From: CAYZXT01 sp964482515
GTDB lineage: Bacteria; Elusimicrobiota; Elusimicrobia; FEN-1173
DNA length: 64,000 nucleotides
Direction: 5' to 3'
Assembly: GCA_964482515.1 (NCBI GenBank)
Contig: CAYZXT010000006.1
Coordinates: 52,169 to 116,168, forward strand
This document shows, one piece after another, positions 40,703-51,400 of this stretch; positions within the stretch are counted from its first letter, which is position 1; the number at the start of each line of letters is the position of its first letter. Below the pieces are notes generated by a model. That model ran no database searches, was not told the origin of the DNA, and saw only the letters and a program-made list of their open reading frames with translations. The translations under genes were made by a program, and so were the position numbers.

Positions 40703-41556
40703 CGCCCGCGGGACAAGGAGAGCGTGACGTGGTGCTGGTCCGGCAGATCGGGATGGGTCAGCACGGCGTAATCCATCTTCAACCATCCCAGAAACAAGCC
40801 CATGCCGAGCGAGAGGCGGCCGGGCTCCGTCTCCACGCCGAAGCGGAACGCCAGCGTGCGTCCCAGTCGGATCTCCTGCCCCGCGCGCCACGACAGACTC
40901 CCGGGGCCGGGTTTAACCAGGTCGATCAGGGTCACCGCGTTCGCGGCGGGGCGTATCGCGACGCCGGCCCGCAGCGACTGGAGCGGCCCTTCCGCGGAAT
41001 CCAGGAACCCGCCGCCGTTCACGTTCTGCACCGACGCCCCGATATCGGCCCGGGGATGGACGCGCGACAGAACCCCCGCGTCCCAGCCGAAGCCCGACAT
41101 CCCGCCGTATCGCTCCACGCGCAATGAATAGCGGTGGAGGGAAATCCCCATGGCCGTCGCGCTCGAAAGGAAACAACTTTGGGCGAAGGCGACGTCCTGT
41201 TCCTGATAAGGACCGGAACCGAACTGCCGCGCCATCAATCCCCATGCGCCGCGACGGAGCGTCGGCCACCGCACCGCGAACTGTTGAAGCGTCAGCTCCG
41301 GCAGATTGAACAACCGCGTGTAGCCGCTGGCGAATTCCTTTTCCTGCGCGAAACGCAGGCCCGCCGGATTCAGCGCAACGGCGGAAACGTCGCCGGCCAG
41401 GGCAGCGCCCGCTTCGCCCAACCCCGCCGAGCGCGCCGTCAGCGGTTTCTCCTCGAACGCCGCGTAGACGATAACGACCGAAAACAAGACCAATAGAAAT
41501 GACTGCATGATCAGCCAATGAATGCGAAGCGAGGGGTGACGTCGTCGTATTTTCAT
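40699..41556 (-). CDS. PorV/PorQ-family outer-membrane protein
   Basis: A 285-residue exported protein with the hallmark N-terminal segment RSAGLGEAGAALAGDVSAVALNPAGL, followed by barrel strands. The family includes type IX secretion components PorV and PorQ as well as transport porins. The start at 41556 overlaps the LTD gene stop as ATGA, giving MKIRRRH and then a hydrophobic signal (QSFLLVLFSVVIVYAAF). It lies directly between a gene encoding a FlgD/T9SS-like C-terminus and two large barrels, suggesting a small export or display system. No PorT, Sov or GldK/L/M/N genes are present. Confidence 0.72.
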   Translation of the reverse strand: MKIRRRHPSLRIHWLIMQSFLLVLFSVVIVYAAFEEKPLTARSAGLGEAGAALAGDVSAVALNPAGLRFAQEKEFASGYTRLFNLPELTLQQFAVRWPTLRRGAWGLMARQFGSGPYQEQDVAFAQSCFLSSATAMGISLHRYSLRVERYGGMSGFGWDAGVLSRVHPRADIGASVQNVNGGGFLDSAEGPLQSLRAGVAIRPAANAVTLIDLVKPGPGSLSWRAGQEIRLGRTLAFRFGVETEPGRLSLGMGLFLGWLKMDYAVLTHPDLPDQHHVTLSLSRGR

Positions 41557-42611
41557 CGCGCCAGCACCACCGTGACGCGGGCCCGCTGGTGTCCGCCGGC
41601 CGGCGCCACCGCTTCCAGGAAAACGATGTAGATCCCCGTGGGAAGGCCGTTCCCTCGGTCGTCCGTTCCGTCCCAAAACAGCGAGCCTTGTTTCGTTCCG
41701 GCGAAGTTGCGTCCGTCCGCGCCGCGGTCCTGGTCAATGAGCCGGCGCACGCACTCGCCCCGGACGTTGAATACGCGGATGGATTTCACCGCCTCCGCCG
41801 AATCGACATGGAAATGCAGCCGCGCCGCGCGCCTGGCCGGATCGAAATCCCCCGGGGAAAACGGATTGGTCTTCCGGTCGACTTGGAGCGCGGGCCCCGT
41901 CCACGAGGACGAGGAGATATCCGCAGCGGTCCGGCAGGATTCATCGAGCGCGCATTCCTCGTCCAAACAATCCGCTTTGCCGTCCGTGTCGTCGTCCTGT
42001 CCGTTACCGCACATCTCGCGTAATACCCCGAAGGCGGAGTTGCGCCGTCCCGGCGTTCCGTTCAGCGGCGCGCCGTCCGCGTCCGACCCGTTGCGCGTGA
42101 GCAGGTCGTTGGACGCCCAGTTGGCGGCGAGGTTCCCCGGGCGAGAAGGATCGATGCGCTCCATGCTGCGGAAATCCGGCGACGCCGTTCCGGCGGGCCA
42201 ACCCGCGGCGGCGAACGGGAGCTGATCGATGGTTTGCGAACCGGCGTCCATCAGGATGAAATCTTCCGCCGGCGGGCCGTTGGCGACGGCGCCGGAGAAG
42301 AATTTCTGCGCGGGAACGTCGGACACCGCGGCGTCGTCCGTCCGCTCCAACAGGAAATATCCTCCCGCCGGGATCGTGCCGGACAGGACGATCGTGGGCG
42401 TTCCGTCCGCCGCGCGCAGAGTCCAACCGCTCAGTGAAATATCCTGAGGCGTCGGGTTCAGCAGCTCGATCCACTCGTCGCTGCCGCTCGCCAAGGTGCC
42501 CGCCCAGGAAAGTTCGTTGATGACCACGTCCAACGGCCGAGCGGCGAACAGCCGTCCCGGAAGGGCTGGCAATGAAAAGAGAAGGATGAACGGAAGAAGG
42601 GTCCGACCCAT
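41553..42611 (-). CDS. Exported lamin-tail-domain protein with FlgD-like C-terminus
   Basis: A 352-residue protein: signal peptide (ALPGRLFAARP), a lamin-tail (LTD) domain at about 27-190 (LDVVINELSWAG and DEWIELLNPTPQDISLSGW), an acidic cysteine-rich loop (CGNGQDDDTDGKADC, likely Ca-binding), and a C-terminal FlgD-type Ig domain (IRVFNVRGECVRRL and LPTGIYIVFLE). Such C-terminal domains resemble type IX secretion signals. LTD domains are common in surface proteins. The start at 42611 is nine bases after a TAAAGT box. It heads the four-gene envelope operon and is probably its exported substrate or display protein. Confidence 0.82.
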   Translation of the reverse strand: MGRTLLPFILLFSLPALPGRLFAARPLDVVINELSWAGTLASGSDEWIELLNPTPQDISLSGWTLRAADGTPTIVLSGTIPAGGYFLLERTDDAAVSDVPAQKFFSGAVANGPPAEDFILMDAGSQTIDQLPFAAAGWPAGTASPDFRSMERIDPSRPGNLAANWASNDLLTRNGSDADGAPLNGTPGRRNSAFGVLREMCGNGQDDDTDGKADCLDEECALDESCRTAADISSSSWTGPALQVDRKTNPFSPGDFDPARRAARLHFHVDSAEAVKSIRVFNVRGECVRRLIDQDRGADGRNFAGTKQGSLFWDGTDDRGNGLPTGIYIVFLEAVAPAGGHQRARVTVVLAR

Positions 42612-42620
42612 GGCCGGAAC

Positions 42621-42626
42621 ACTTTA
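42621..42626 (-). promoter_or_regulatory. -10-like box TAAAGT close to the LTD-protein start
   Basis: TAAAGT ends nine bases before the ATG at 42611 (GTTCCGGCC in between). It fits the spacing seen at other starts without Shine-Dalgarno sequences. Confidence 0.3.
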
Positions 42627-42686
42627 GGAAGCGGAACTGGAGAACTGTTGGAAGGAAACTGAAGTGTTACTGAAGAATGGGGAGGG

Positions 42687-43238
42687 TTATTTCAGCCAGC
42701 GGTCGAAGAACAGGATGGCGATGATGGTCTTGGAATCCTTGATTTTTCCCGATTTGATCATGGATAAAATCTTGTCCAGCCGGAAGGGCACGGGGTGGAT
42801 GAGCTCGTCATCGTCCGGGTTGAACCGCCCCTTGGTCAGCCCGCGGGCCACGAAGATGTGGATGACTTCGTTGGCGAAGGCGGCCGTGGGCCAGAAGGAG
42901 CCGAGCTTCCGGATCTCCCCCGCGCGGGAACCGGTCTCCTCCTCCAGCTCGCGCCGCACGCAAACTTCCGGGCGCTCGCCCTTGCTCAACTTGCCCGCGG
43001 GGATCTCCCAGGTCAGCTCGTTCACGGGATAACGGTACTGCCGCACCAGGAGGACCCGCGGGTTGGACGACTTCGCATCGACAATGGGGATCACCGCCAC
43101 GGCGCCGGGGTGGTCTAGGTACTCCCGCGTCGCCACCGTGCCCGTGGACAGTTTGACGAAATCCACGTTCAGGTCGATGGCCTTGCCTTTGTAGGCCTTC
43201 ACTTTCTTGACGGGCTTTTCGATATAGGAATGGGCCAT
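42687..43238 (-). CDS. nudF: Nudix hydrolase, ADP-ribose pyrophosphatase type
   Basis: A 183-residue Nudix hydrolase of the NudF/ADPRase group, which cleaves ADP-ribose to AMP and ribose 5-phosphate. It has VLLVRQYRYPVNELTWEIPAG ahead of the Nudix box (GKLSKGERPEVCVRRELEEETG) and the dimer-forming YRYPV region typical of the group. It lies ten bases from the membrane-protein stop on the same strand. The reaction is predicted from the family; no regulation is visible. Confidence 0.88.
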   Translation of the reverse strand: MAHSYIEKPVKKVKAYKGKAIDLNVDFVKLSTGTVATREYLDHPGAVAVIPIVDAKSSNPRVLLVRQYRYPVNELTWEIPAGKLSKGERPEVCVRRELEEETGSRAGEIRKLGSFWPTAAFANEVIHIFVARGLTKGRFNPDDDELIHPVPFRLDKILSMIKSGKIKDSKTIIAILFFDRWLK

Positions 43239-43248
43239 GGAGGACGGT

Positions 43249-44070
43249 TTACTGGTGCTCGCTGACTTGCACGTGCTTTTTCATGGGAAGGGAGATGGAA
43301 AAGGTTTCCAGGAACCCGGCCAGCAGCGCGCCGAAATAATAGATCCACCATTGGTTGGCAATATTGGCGAAGACGAACAGGGCGCCCACGGACAACATCG
43401 AAAGGGAAAAAGCGTAGCAGCCGGCGCCGAGGAAGTAGAGCTTGGTCGGCATGTTGTCATACAGGACCTTCTTCTCCGGCGGATAGTTCCGCGCGTGCCA
43501 AAACACCACGCTCCCGGCCACGAACACCAGGATGACCGGATTGATCAGCCGAACCAGGAACAGGATGACGATCAGCGGGAGCTTGCTGGGTTCGGCGTTC
43601 CGGAACCAAACCCCGTCGTGGGCCGTGAAGTTTCCGACGCGAAAGATCGGCTCGCTTCCGCCGATGGCATAGATGTTCGTGACGACAAAGATCATCGCCA
43701 GGAAAATGCCGAAGCCATAGACGCCGCGGATGATGCGCTGCGGGATGTTGTCCGAACCGAACACCAGGCTCATCATGGCCATGAACACGGAAGGCCCGAA
43801 GATGCCGATCATGACGAACTCCCGGAGGTTGTTGACGATCAGGGGCCAGGGGTGGGGCGCCAGGATCTGCAGCGGGCGGGAAGCCAGATAGATGCCGAAG
43901 GTGAGGAAGCCCCAGTAGCCGCTGCGGTAGGTCAGCTCGCCGGTGATCAGCGTGCGCATGGGCCCGATGTGGCGGATGTACTTCGCCATGATGAAATAGA
44001 CGCCGCCCGCCAGGAGCGGCAGCACGAAATTTAAAAATAGCGGGAAAAATTCGCGAAAATCTCTCAGCAT
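43249..44070 (-). CDS. Polytopic membrane protein, family not recognised
   Basis: A 273-residue protein with about seven hydrophobic helices: LFLNFVLPLLAGGVYFIMA, WGFLTFGIYLAS, VMIGIFGPSVFMAMMSLVFG, GFGIFLAMIFVVTNIYA, LIVILFLVRLINPVILVFVA, FLGAGCYAFSLSMLSVGALF and WWIYYFGALLAGFLETFSI. The N-terminal helix is followed by the positively charged MAKYIRHIGPMRT. I see no transporter or receptor signature. It is followed by nudF; MEMO is divergent. Confidence 0.65.
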   Translation of the reverse strand: MLRDFREFFPLFLNFVLPLLAGGVYFIMAKYIRHIGPMRTLITGELTYRSGYWGFLTFGIYLASRPLQILAPHPWPLIVNNLREFVMIGIFGPSVFMAMMSLVFGSDNIPQRIIRGVYGFGIFLAMIFVVTNIYAIGGSEPIFRVGNFTAHDGVWFRNAEPSKLPLIVILFLVRLINPVILVFVAGSVVFWHARNYPPEKKVLYDNMPTKLYFLGAGCYAFSLSMLSVGALFVFANIANQWWIYYFGALLAGFLETFSISLPMKKHVQVSEHQ

Positions 44071-44195
44071 GGTTCCTCAATGGCGAACGGCCGTCCGCCC
44101 GGGATTGCCGCACGTTTCCGCGCGGAGTCTAGAAGATAGGAAATCCCCGAATCACCGTCAACCGGTATCCTCTTCCCACTTTTCCGTTCATCCTA

Positions 44196-44201
44196 TATAA
44201 T
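44196..44201 (+). promoter_or_regulatory. -10 box TATAAT close to the MEMO start
   Basis: TATAAT within TATATAAT ends ten bases before the ATG at 44212; no ribosome-binding sequence intervenes. TTCCCA, 17 bases upstream, matches the -35 consensus at three positions. Confidence 0.5.
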
Positions 44202-44211
44202 TGTCGTTCCC

Positions 44212-45486
44212 ATGGACAACCTGCTCAATCAACCATTCCCCCCTCTCCGCCAGGACCTCGAAATGATGCCGGCAAGCAAGGACGGGCACCCCCTTGTCGT
44301 GCTGAGCGACGCCTTGGGACTGGACCTCCAGTCCGTGGTCGTATCGCCCCCCGTCGTGATGATCGCCGCCCTCTTCGACGGTAAGAAAAAGGCCGCCGAC
44401 ATCCGGGCGGAGATCGTCAAGCATAAGATCGTCCTGACCGAAGCGGAAATCCAGGGAATCGCGGACCAGTTGAGCCAGTTCGGCCTCCTGGAAACGCCCA
44501 AGGTCCAGGAACTGCGGAAGGAGCGGCTGGACCGCTTCAAGAACAGCCCGGTGCGGCACTTCATCCCGGCGCAGCGCGGCCTGCCGGAAAACCCACTGGA
44601 CATCTCCGTGTTCCTGGGAAAGTTTTACGAGGACCCCAAGGGGCCGGGACCCCTCCTGTCGATCAAAGAATTCGCCGCGCCTCCCATCGGCGTCGTCGCT
44701 CCCCATATCGACTTCTTCCGCGGCGGGCCGCTCTACGCCTGGTCCTACGGGGAACTGGCCAAGCGGCAGCCGCCGGACGTCATCGTCTCGCTGGGCGTCG
44801 CCCACATTTCCCCGCGCTCGCCCTGGGTCATGACGAAGAAAAGCTACGCCACGCCCTTCGGCGCGGTCGAGGTGGACGAATCCCTCTACGAAGATATCCG
44901 TCAAAAACTCTGGTACGACCCGCTGGAGGAGGAATGGGTCCACGCCAAGGAACATTCCCTTGAGTTCCAGGCCCTTTGGCTGAAATACATCTGGCGGGAC
45001 AAAACGCCCAAGTGGGTGCCGCTGCTATGCTCGAGCTTTGAACGCTTTTCCAACGACAAATCGCCGTCCACCGTGGAATCCGTGGAGAAGGCGCTCAAAG
45101 AAATAGGCGGGCTTTTGGCCGAGCGCGCGAAGAAGGGCCAGAAGATCATGGTCCTGGCGGGAATCGATCTGGCCCACGTGGGGCCGAAGTTCGGCGATGA
45201 CATGGAAGTGACGGACGATTTGAAGAAAAAGATCGAGGATTTGGATCGGGCTTCGCTGGAAAACGCTTTGAAGATGGACCCGGACAAATTTTTTCTGGCG
45301 GGCGTGGGAGACAATGCGTGGCGGAAGGTCTGCGGCCTTTCGGCCCTCTACACGAGTTTACGCTGGATGAAAGCCTTGAACAACGATTCGCCTCTGCAGG
45401 GAAAACTGCTGGCCTACGATCAGCAACCCGACCCCGCCGGCGGGATAGTCTCCTTCTGCAGCGCGTTATTCGATAAACCCGCCTAA
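44212..45486 (+). CDS. amrB: AmmeMemoRadiSam system protein B (MEMO1 family)
   Basis: A 424-residue protein with a MEMO domain from about residue 160: GVVAPHIDFFRGG and VSLGVAHISPRSP supply the conserved metal histidines, and EHSLEFQ and LAGIDLAHVGPKFGDDM follow. In other bacteria MEMO partners a radical-SAM protein and an AMMECR1 protein; neither is in this window. The first 110 residues form a small helical domain (LFDGKKKAADIRAEIVKH and ADQLSQFGLLE) seen on many bacterial MEMO proteins. Its last codons overlap the giant B stop in convergent orientation. The catalysed reaction is uncertain. Confidence 0.88.
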   Translation: MDNLLNQPFPPLRQDLEMMPASKDGHPLVVLSDALGLDLQSVVVSPPVVMIAALFDGKKKAADIRAEIVKHKIVLTEAEIQGIADQLSQFGLLETPKVQELRKERLDRFKNSPVRHFIPAQRGLPENPLDISVFLGKFYEDPKGPGPLLSIKEFAAPPIGVVAPHIDFFRGGPLYAWSYGELAKRQPPDVIVSLGVAHISPRSPWVMTKKSYATPFGAVEVDESLYEDIRQKLWYDPLEEEWVHAKEHSLEFQALWLKYIWRDKTPKWVPLLCSSFERFSNDKSPSTVESVEKALKEIGGLLAERAKKGQKIMVLAGIDLAHVGPKFGDDMEVTDDLKKKIEDLDRASLENALKMDPDKFFLAGVGDNAWRKVCGLSALYTSLRWMKALNNDSPLQGKLLAYDQQPDPAGGIVSFCSALFDKPA

Positions 45487-48400
45487 GCGAACTTCATCAC
45501 CAGCGTCGCCAGTTCTAGGATGTTCTTCAAATCGAGCGGACGCGCCCGGACGATCAGGAAATCCAGCAACGCCTTCTTGAAAATCTCATCCAATCCTCCC
45601 GGCAAATCATTTTGGAACAAGTAAACCGGAACGTCCTCCGACACAGTCAGGACGAAAGCCATCCGCCCGAAACTTTCCCCGGCCCATTCCCGCAGCGCTC
45701 CGTTGATCCGCAGCGCGGATTCCTTATCCAACTTGTCCGGATAGTTTTCAAATCTAAGGACCACGGCCTTATCGGTCGCTCCGATCAGTTGAGACAAGGC
45801 GCGCGAGACGTTTTCGTCGCTCGGCACGAACACGAGGCTCTTGATCCGCGACGCGCCGGACGATTGAGCTTCTTTCACGGCCGACAACAGCGCCTGCGCC
45901 GCCGGCAGGTCCGCCGGGCCGATCAGGTTGACCGATACGGCGACCCGGTCGATGTCGTTTCCCCGCGCCCACATCGCCCAGGCTTTGCCGAAGGCTTTTG
46001 CGTAGGCCGGATCATCCATCCGGGCCTCGACCCGCTGAACGAAGGAGCCGGCGCCGAAGGTTTGCCCGACGCCCAAAGGTTCGGCCTCCGGAAAGACCGA
46101 CTCGATCGAACCCGCGCCTGGGTTCGCCATGGCAAAAAGTACGCCAGCGTCCGCTCTCGCCTGATGTTCCGCCCGGATCAACCGCCAATCCGCCTTCGAT
46201 CCCGCGTAAATAAGATTGACCGCGAAGCCAAGAACGAAATATGGCAGCGTGATCTGGCCCGCGGCAAACAGTGCGACGGCGATCAACATCCCCCCCGCGC
46301 TGGCGGCGACGCCCGACATTCCGCCGGTGTTGCGGACACCAAGCCCTTCGCCGTCCCAATACTTGTCCGTCCAAAGTTTTTTCAAACTCCGATAGCGCGC
46401 CAAATGTTCCAGAGCATGGCCGCCTTCGTGCAGGAGCAACGCGAAAATAAAAATTCCCGCCAGCGTGCCCGCCGAAACATGAAAAACCGACCCGCCGATG
46501 ACGAGGATCGCGACGTTGAGGAACGAATTTATGTGGGACGCGGCGCTGGTTTCGGCCAGCCGCCCCTCGACCCGTCGGACCAAGGCGCGCTCTCGCTCGG
46601 TCACGGACGGATCGACCGGCTTACCATCCCAGGCGTGCAGTTCGCGCAAGGCCGTGCGGACCGATTGCGGATCGACAGTATTTCCGCTTTTCGGCAACGT
46701 CGCGATGAGGGCGGCGCTGGCGCTCCATTGGATCACGGTTTCAGCCATGAATTCCGGCTCTATCGCGTCCATGAATTTTTCGACGGCAAAACCCATGGCC
46801 TCCAAAAGATCCGACACGCCGCGCGCCGCTTTGCGTTGATAGGATGATTTCACTTCCGGGAAAACATAACCCGCGTTGACCAGGAAATGGACCGGCAAGC
46901 GGTTGGCGATGGCCGAGAGGACCGCGTGGCCGTTGGCGCGCCCCTTGCCGTAATGCGGCCAGGGCCCCATGTTGATGATCACCCCCAACGGGCCGGCATC
47001 CCGCAAACCGTGCTTCTCGATCACCCGATCCAATTGGTCCGTGGTGACATCGACTTGCTCGAAAACGAAGTCGCGGCCCTTTACCAAACCGTTCGACTCC
47101 AGCATCGCCGCGGTTAGCTCCTCCATCTGAGGAAGCGGCTCGCACAAAATCATCTTTTCCCCGCCCAAAGACCATTGGACCAGGCTTTGCAGCCCGTCGC
47201 CGGCGCCCTCGTCCAACCAGACCTTAACGTCGCGGTTGTGTTCGCGATGGGCGAGCAACGAGGCGATCGTGATCTTGGCGGATGGGTGCAAATGCAACCG
47301 CTTCTTATTGGCGATCTCGCCGTAATATTGTTCGCCCGCGGTCCGTATAAAGAACACGTTGGCCATCTTCGGCCCAACCACGGGCTCCAGTTTTTCTCTG
47401 TAGGCCTTCGCCTTTTCCCGGAACGCCGCGGGGTCGTCTTCATTAATGACGACGAACACCAGCGGTCCGATCTGTTGAATCAGGAGCGAAGTCCCCTCCG
47501 GCTGGCCGGATTCTTTGAGATTGCTCAGCAAACGGATAATCTTCCCGTTGATGCGGTAGACCGCGCCATCCGAAGGATTTGCCGCGGCCCGGAGGGTCTT
47601 GCCGACGGTCTCGTACAATTTCAATGACTCCGCCTTTTTAAGCGGCAGCGCCTTGGGACGAACCTCTTTTTGAGACGATGCCGGCCCCACCATTTCCCAA
47701 GGGGTGACGACGGTTTCTATTTCAGTGTCTTCGCCCCGCCGGCCTTCTTCCCAGTAGCGCATAGCGGCAAATTCTTCCGTAACGATCGCGTCCGCCAGGG
47801 TCTCATCAGAGCCTTTGCGAATCTGCACGCCCGAGACCCGTATGCCACGAATCGCCGCCTCGCGTAAAAACTGACCAACATCGGGCAAACCCCATTCCCT
47901 ATAATCGCCAATGAGTCCCAGGACGATTTGAACTTCCGTTAAACCGTTTGCCGGATCCGCAAGATAATCCAGGAGCCGGATGTATCCTTCGAAGGAGTCA
48001 ACACCGCCGTATTCGCTCCCATCCGTAATATGCGCTATACCGGCAACCGTGAGTTCACTGCCCGAAGGACCGATTCCGCGGGCATTTATTCCGACGAAGG
48101 GACACATAGCATAGCGATCCGAGCGCAGCAGGACTTTTTCCCCCTTCGGTACAGAAATAAGGGTCCCCAGGCCGTCCATGTGAAAGACGACGGTCCCGTA
48201 GCGTGGATGATGAACGCACATTGCTTCGTTGGCTATGTCTCCATGAATAAATTCCAGATTGCCGGGGTTTAGAATGCGCCTGTCGGTTTCATGCCACCTG
48301 ACCTCTTCAAAGGCCTTTTGGGCCTCATTGATCAGATAATTGCTGGCGGGCGGACCGGAGACGTGGTTGGACCGCCGGATGATTTTCAATAAATCGTAGA

Positions 48401-51400
48401 TTCCGTGGACGCCGCGCGCCAGGGCCACGGCGAGCGTTTTATCGACAAGGACCGAAGGAAGGATGCCATAGAGGGAAGTGATGGCGAAGTGCCAAGCGAA
48501 ACTGATCACGGCCAACCGCAGGGTATACCCCCCGCTGTCCTTGGCGATGCGCCATTCCAGATAAACATGCAGCGCCGAGAAGACCGCCGCCGCGATGATC
48601 ACGCCGGCCATGCCGAAGGGCGTGCCCAAAAGTATTTTTTCGACGGCCCAGGGGATGGCCGCCAGCTCGACGACAAGCCCGGCCAAGGTCGCACCGGCGA
48701 TGATGCCGTTCCGGTGGCGGACGATGAATTGCGCCGCCGGGCTGGCTTGCTGGCGTTCAGCCCGCTTCACCGCCAGCCGGACCGCGAGACCGAGGAGGGA
48801 ATTCTCGCGGAGGCGACTCGCGCCCAACAGATCGTCGCCCTCTCCGGTTTCCGGATAAACCTTTAGGACTTCGCGGATGACGGGAATGAGAGGTTTATCT
48901 TCACTCCACGCCTCCGCCTTCCGCAACTTGTCGCGCAATTTGTTCAACGTGCGATTGATCTGGATGCTTTCCAGCGCCGGTCCACCGGCAAGAGCCGACG
49001 CCTCGACGATCCTATCTAGATCCATTTCGTACTCGCGCGTCTCCAGCTCCGGGAACTCCAAAAGGAAATCCGCCACGATCTGAGTTTGTCTGGAGAATAT
49101 GACCGAGGCCGTCCGCAGGGCATCCACCAGAGAAGCCTCGGACTTGCCCATCATGTCTAATTTTCGCCGGATCTCCCCGAGGGCGTTGCCCACCTGGTTA
49201 TCGGTGAAGGTCTGCCGCCGCTCCTTTTCAAACCGTTCGATGAAACTCTTGCGGCTCACGGCATAAACTATTTTTTCCAGGTCATGGCCCTCGTCCGCGA
49301 GCGCGATGATCCGCCGGAGAATCGCCGCCTGGTTGGGTGTCAAGGCGATCACCAAGCCGGTGGCCCCCCCATAAAGCAGCCCGTGCCTCGAAAGCAGATC
49401 GTCCAGCGAATCGACTCCCAGCGCACGCGCGTAATAGGCCTTGGTTTCGGACATGTGAGTGCTGTCCTCGACGAACCCCGCCTGGAGATTGAACTCCTTG
49501 TACCGGTCGTATCCCGCGCCGGTGGCGCCGGGGCTGACAAGCCGGGCATAGAGGCGGACCAGGGCCTGATGATAAATGCTGAGGACATATCCATAATTTC
49601 CTTCTCGGCCCCTCATTTCGGGCATGTCCAGGATGTCTTTCACAACGTCCGGATCTCTGGCGGGATCAAGTTTAACCTTGATTCCATCCAACAAGGACCC
49701 GATCAATGCGGGGGTCCAGCGCGTGTCCTTATTGCCGTATAATACGACCACGTCGAACTTTTCCAGCATGCTCGTGATCGTCTTAATCTTCTCCGCCTCG
49801 CCAGTTTCCTCTTGCGATAGCCGGAGGTAGTTCAGATAGACGAATTGTTCCAGCGGATCCAAAACCCCGTCCCATGCGGCGACGTCTTCCCGCAGCCAGC
49901 CCTTTTCGGCGCCGAGCGCTTTCAATTTTCCGACGCGCAGGAGCAGAAGCTTGTCCCTGGCCGTGCCTTCGCCCGGCATCATCTTGGTGAGGGCTTGCAG
50001 GTAATAGGCGACGTCGGCGGTTTTAATTCCCAACCGGAAAGCGATCTCCTTGTTTAAGCGTCCGCTGTAGGCGAAGAAAAGAATGCTTTGGTAAAGAGGG
50101 CGGATGTCCGCGTAATGCTCCGGTTTGATCAGCTCCTCGCGATTCTTTTCATACCAATCTGTCGCTCCGACATCGCGCGCGGTCCGCTTCCAAACGGCGT
50201 TCCAATGCGCCTGGCGCGGATTTTCAGTAAACTCCGGGTCGAAGATCTCGTCCAATTCATGGGCGACGATGTCGGCGAGCGTGACCCCGAATCCTTCCTG
50301 CAAGCGGAAGGCTTCCCTATGAATGGAAACCTGGTAAGAGACCTGGCCGTGCTCTTCCTCCGAACCGATGGTCGCAAGGACATGCGTGTCCTTGCTTTTG
50401 ACGAAACCGGGCGCGTTGGATAGGAAAAACCGGACCTTCCGAATTTCCGCGCCGGCGCGGACCTTATAGGTTCGCCCGAGACCGTCACGCGTTTCGCCCA
50501 AATACCGGGCATTCGGCGACCAGGCGCGGACCGCTTTGTCCAACTTCTGATTGAGATCCGGGTACTTATCCCATAGGACCTTCCACTCAAGGGCGATGAT
50601 GTGGAGTAGGCGCATCTTTTGCCGGTAATGCAGCCGGCCCGGCGTGAGGACGTCCGTGGGCACTTCGAGCAGCGCCTTACGTATGAAGTTCCTCGTCTCT
50701 TTGTCCAACCCCATTCGCGCAAAAGCCTGCCTGTTATAGGGAAAAGGCCACCAGGCGGGAATGATGTGCCGGGCGAGCAGCAACGCGATGTGCCCCACGT
50801 GCCAGGCGCCGAAAAGGCTCGTGCCCCTTCTCCGGGCGGCCGCAAATTGGACGAAGCGCAGGAACTTGTCCGGCGTATGGCCGATATCGAAGAATCGATC
50901 GTCGGGCACGTAAGTCATCCCCAGCCCAGCCCCTCTCGGGATATAGACCTTCGCCGATTCGATGAACCTCCCGGCGCTTTCGCTCAGGAATACCCGTTCT
51001 ACCCGAGCGCTGTTCGTTCTGTCTTTTCGGGAAAACAAGATGATCTTGATTTCCTTGCGTTCAATCGTCTGAAAAACGGACGCCAGTTGTCCGCGGTCCA
51101 ATATTTGGAACGGCACCAAGGACTCCGGCGCAACGCCCATTTCGTCAGCGCGCGCCTTTATCCGTTTGAGATACTCCAAGACGCCCATGTAGAGGTGCGG
51201 TTGCGCGCCGACCGCGCCGATGTCGCAGACAACGGCCTCATCCGCGCTGGAAAAGACATTTTCATGGAACAGAAGGAAAAGCTCGAGGCACATTTGGGCG
51301 AAGGCATCGCCGGCCATTTCAACCGCCAGGACGTCCTCCAGCGCCCGATAGGGCTCGCCGAACAACGCCCGTTGAGAAGCACTCAATCGGCGGTTTTGGA

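Noticed and set aside
37599..42611. Complete type IX secretion system
   Set aside because: Only a PorV-like protein and a FlgD-like C-terminal domain are present; no core PorK, L, M, N or Sov genes are visible.
45612..46847. 411-codon plus-strand open frame inside giant gene B
   Set aside because: Arginine-rich low-information translation opposite a continuous coding frame; no ribosome site or motif.
50230..50290. Second zinc-protease motif HELDE in giant B
   Set aside because: The sequence AHELDEIFD lacks the second histidine of HExxH and no other ligand is apparent.
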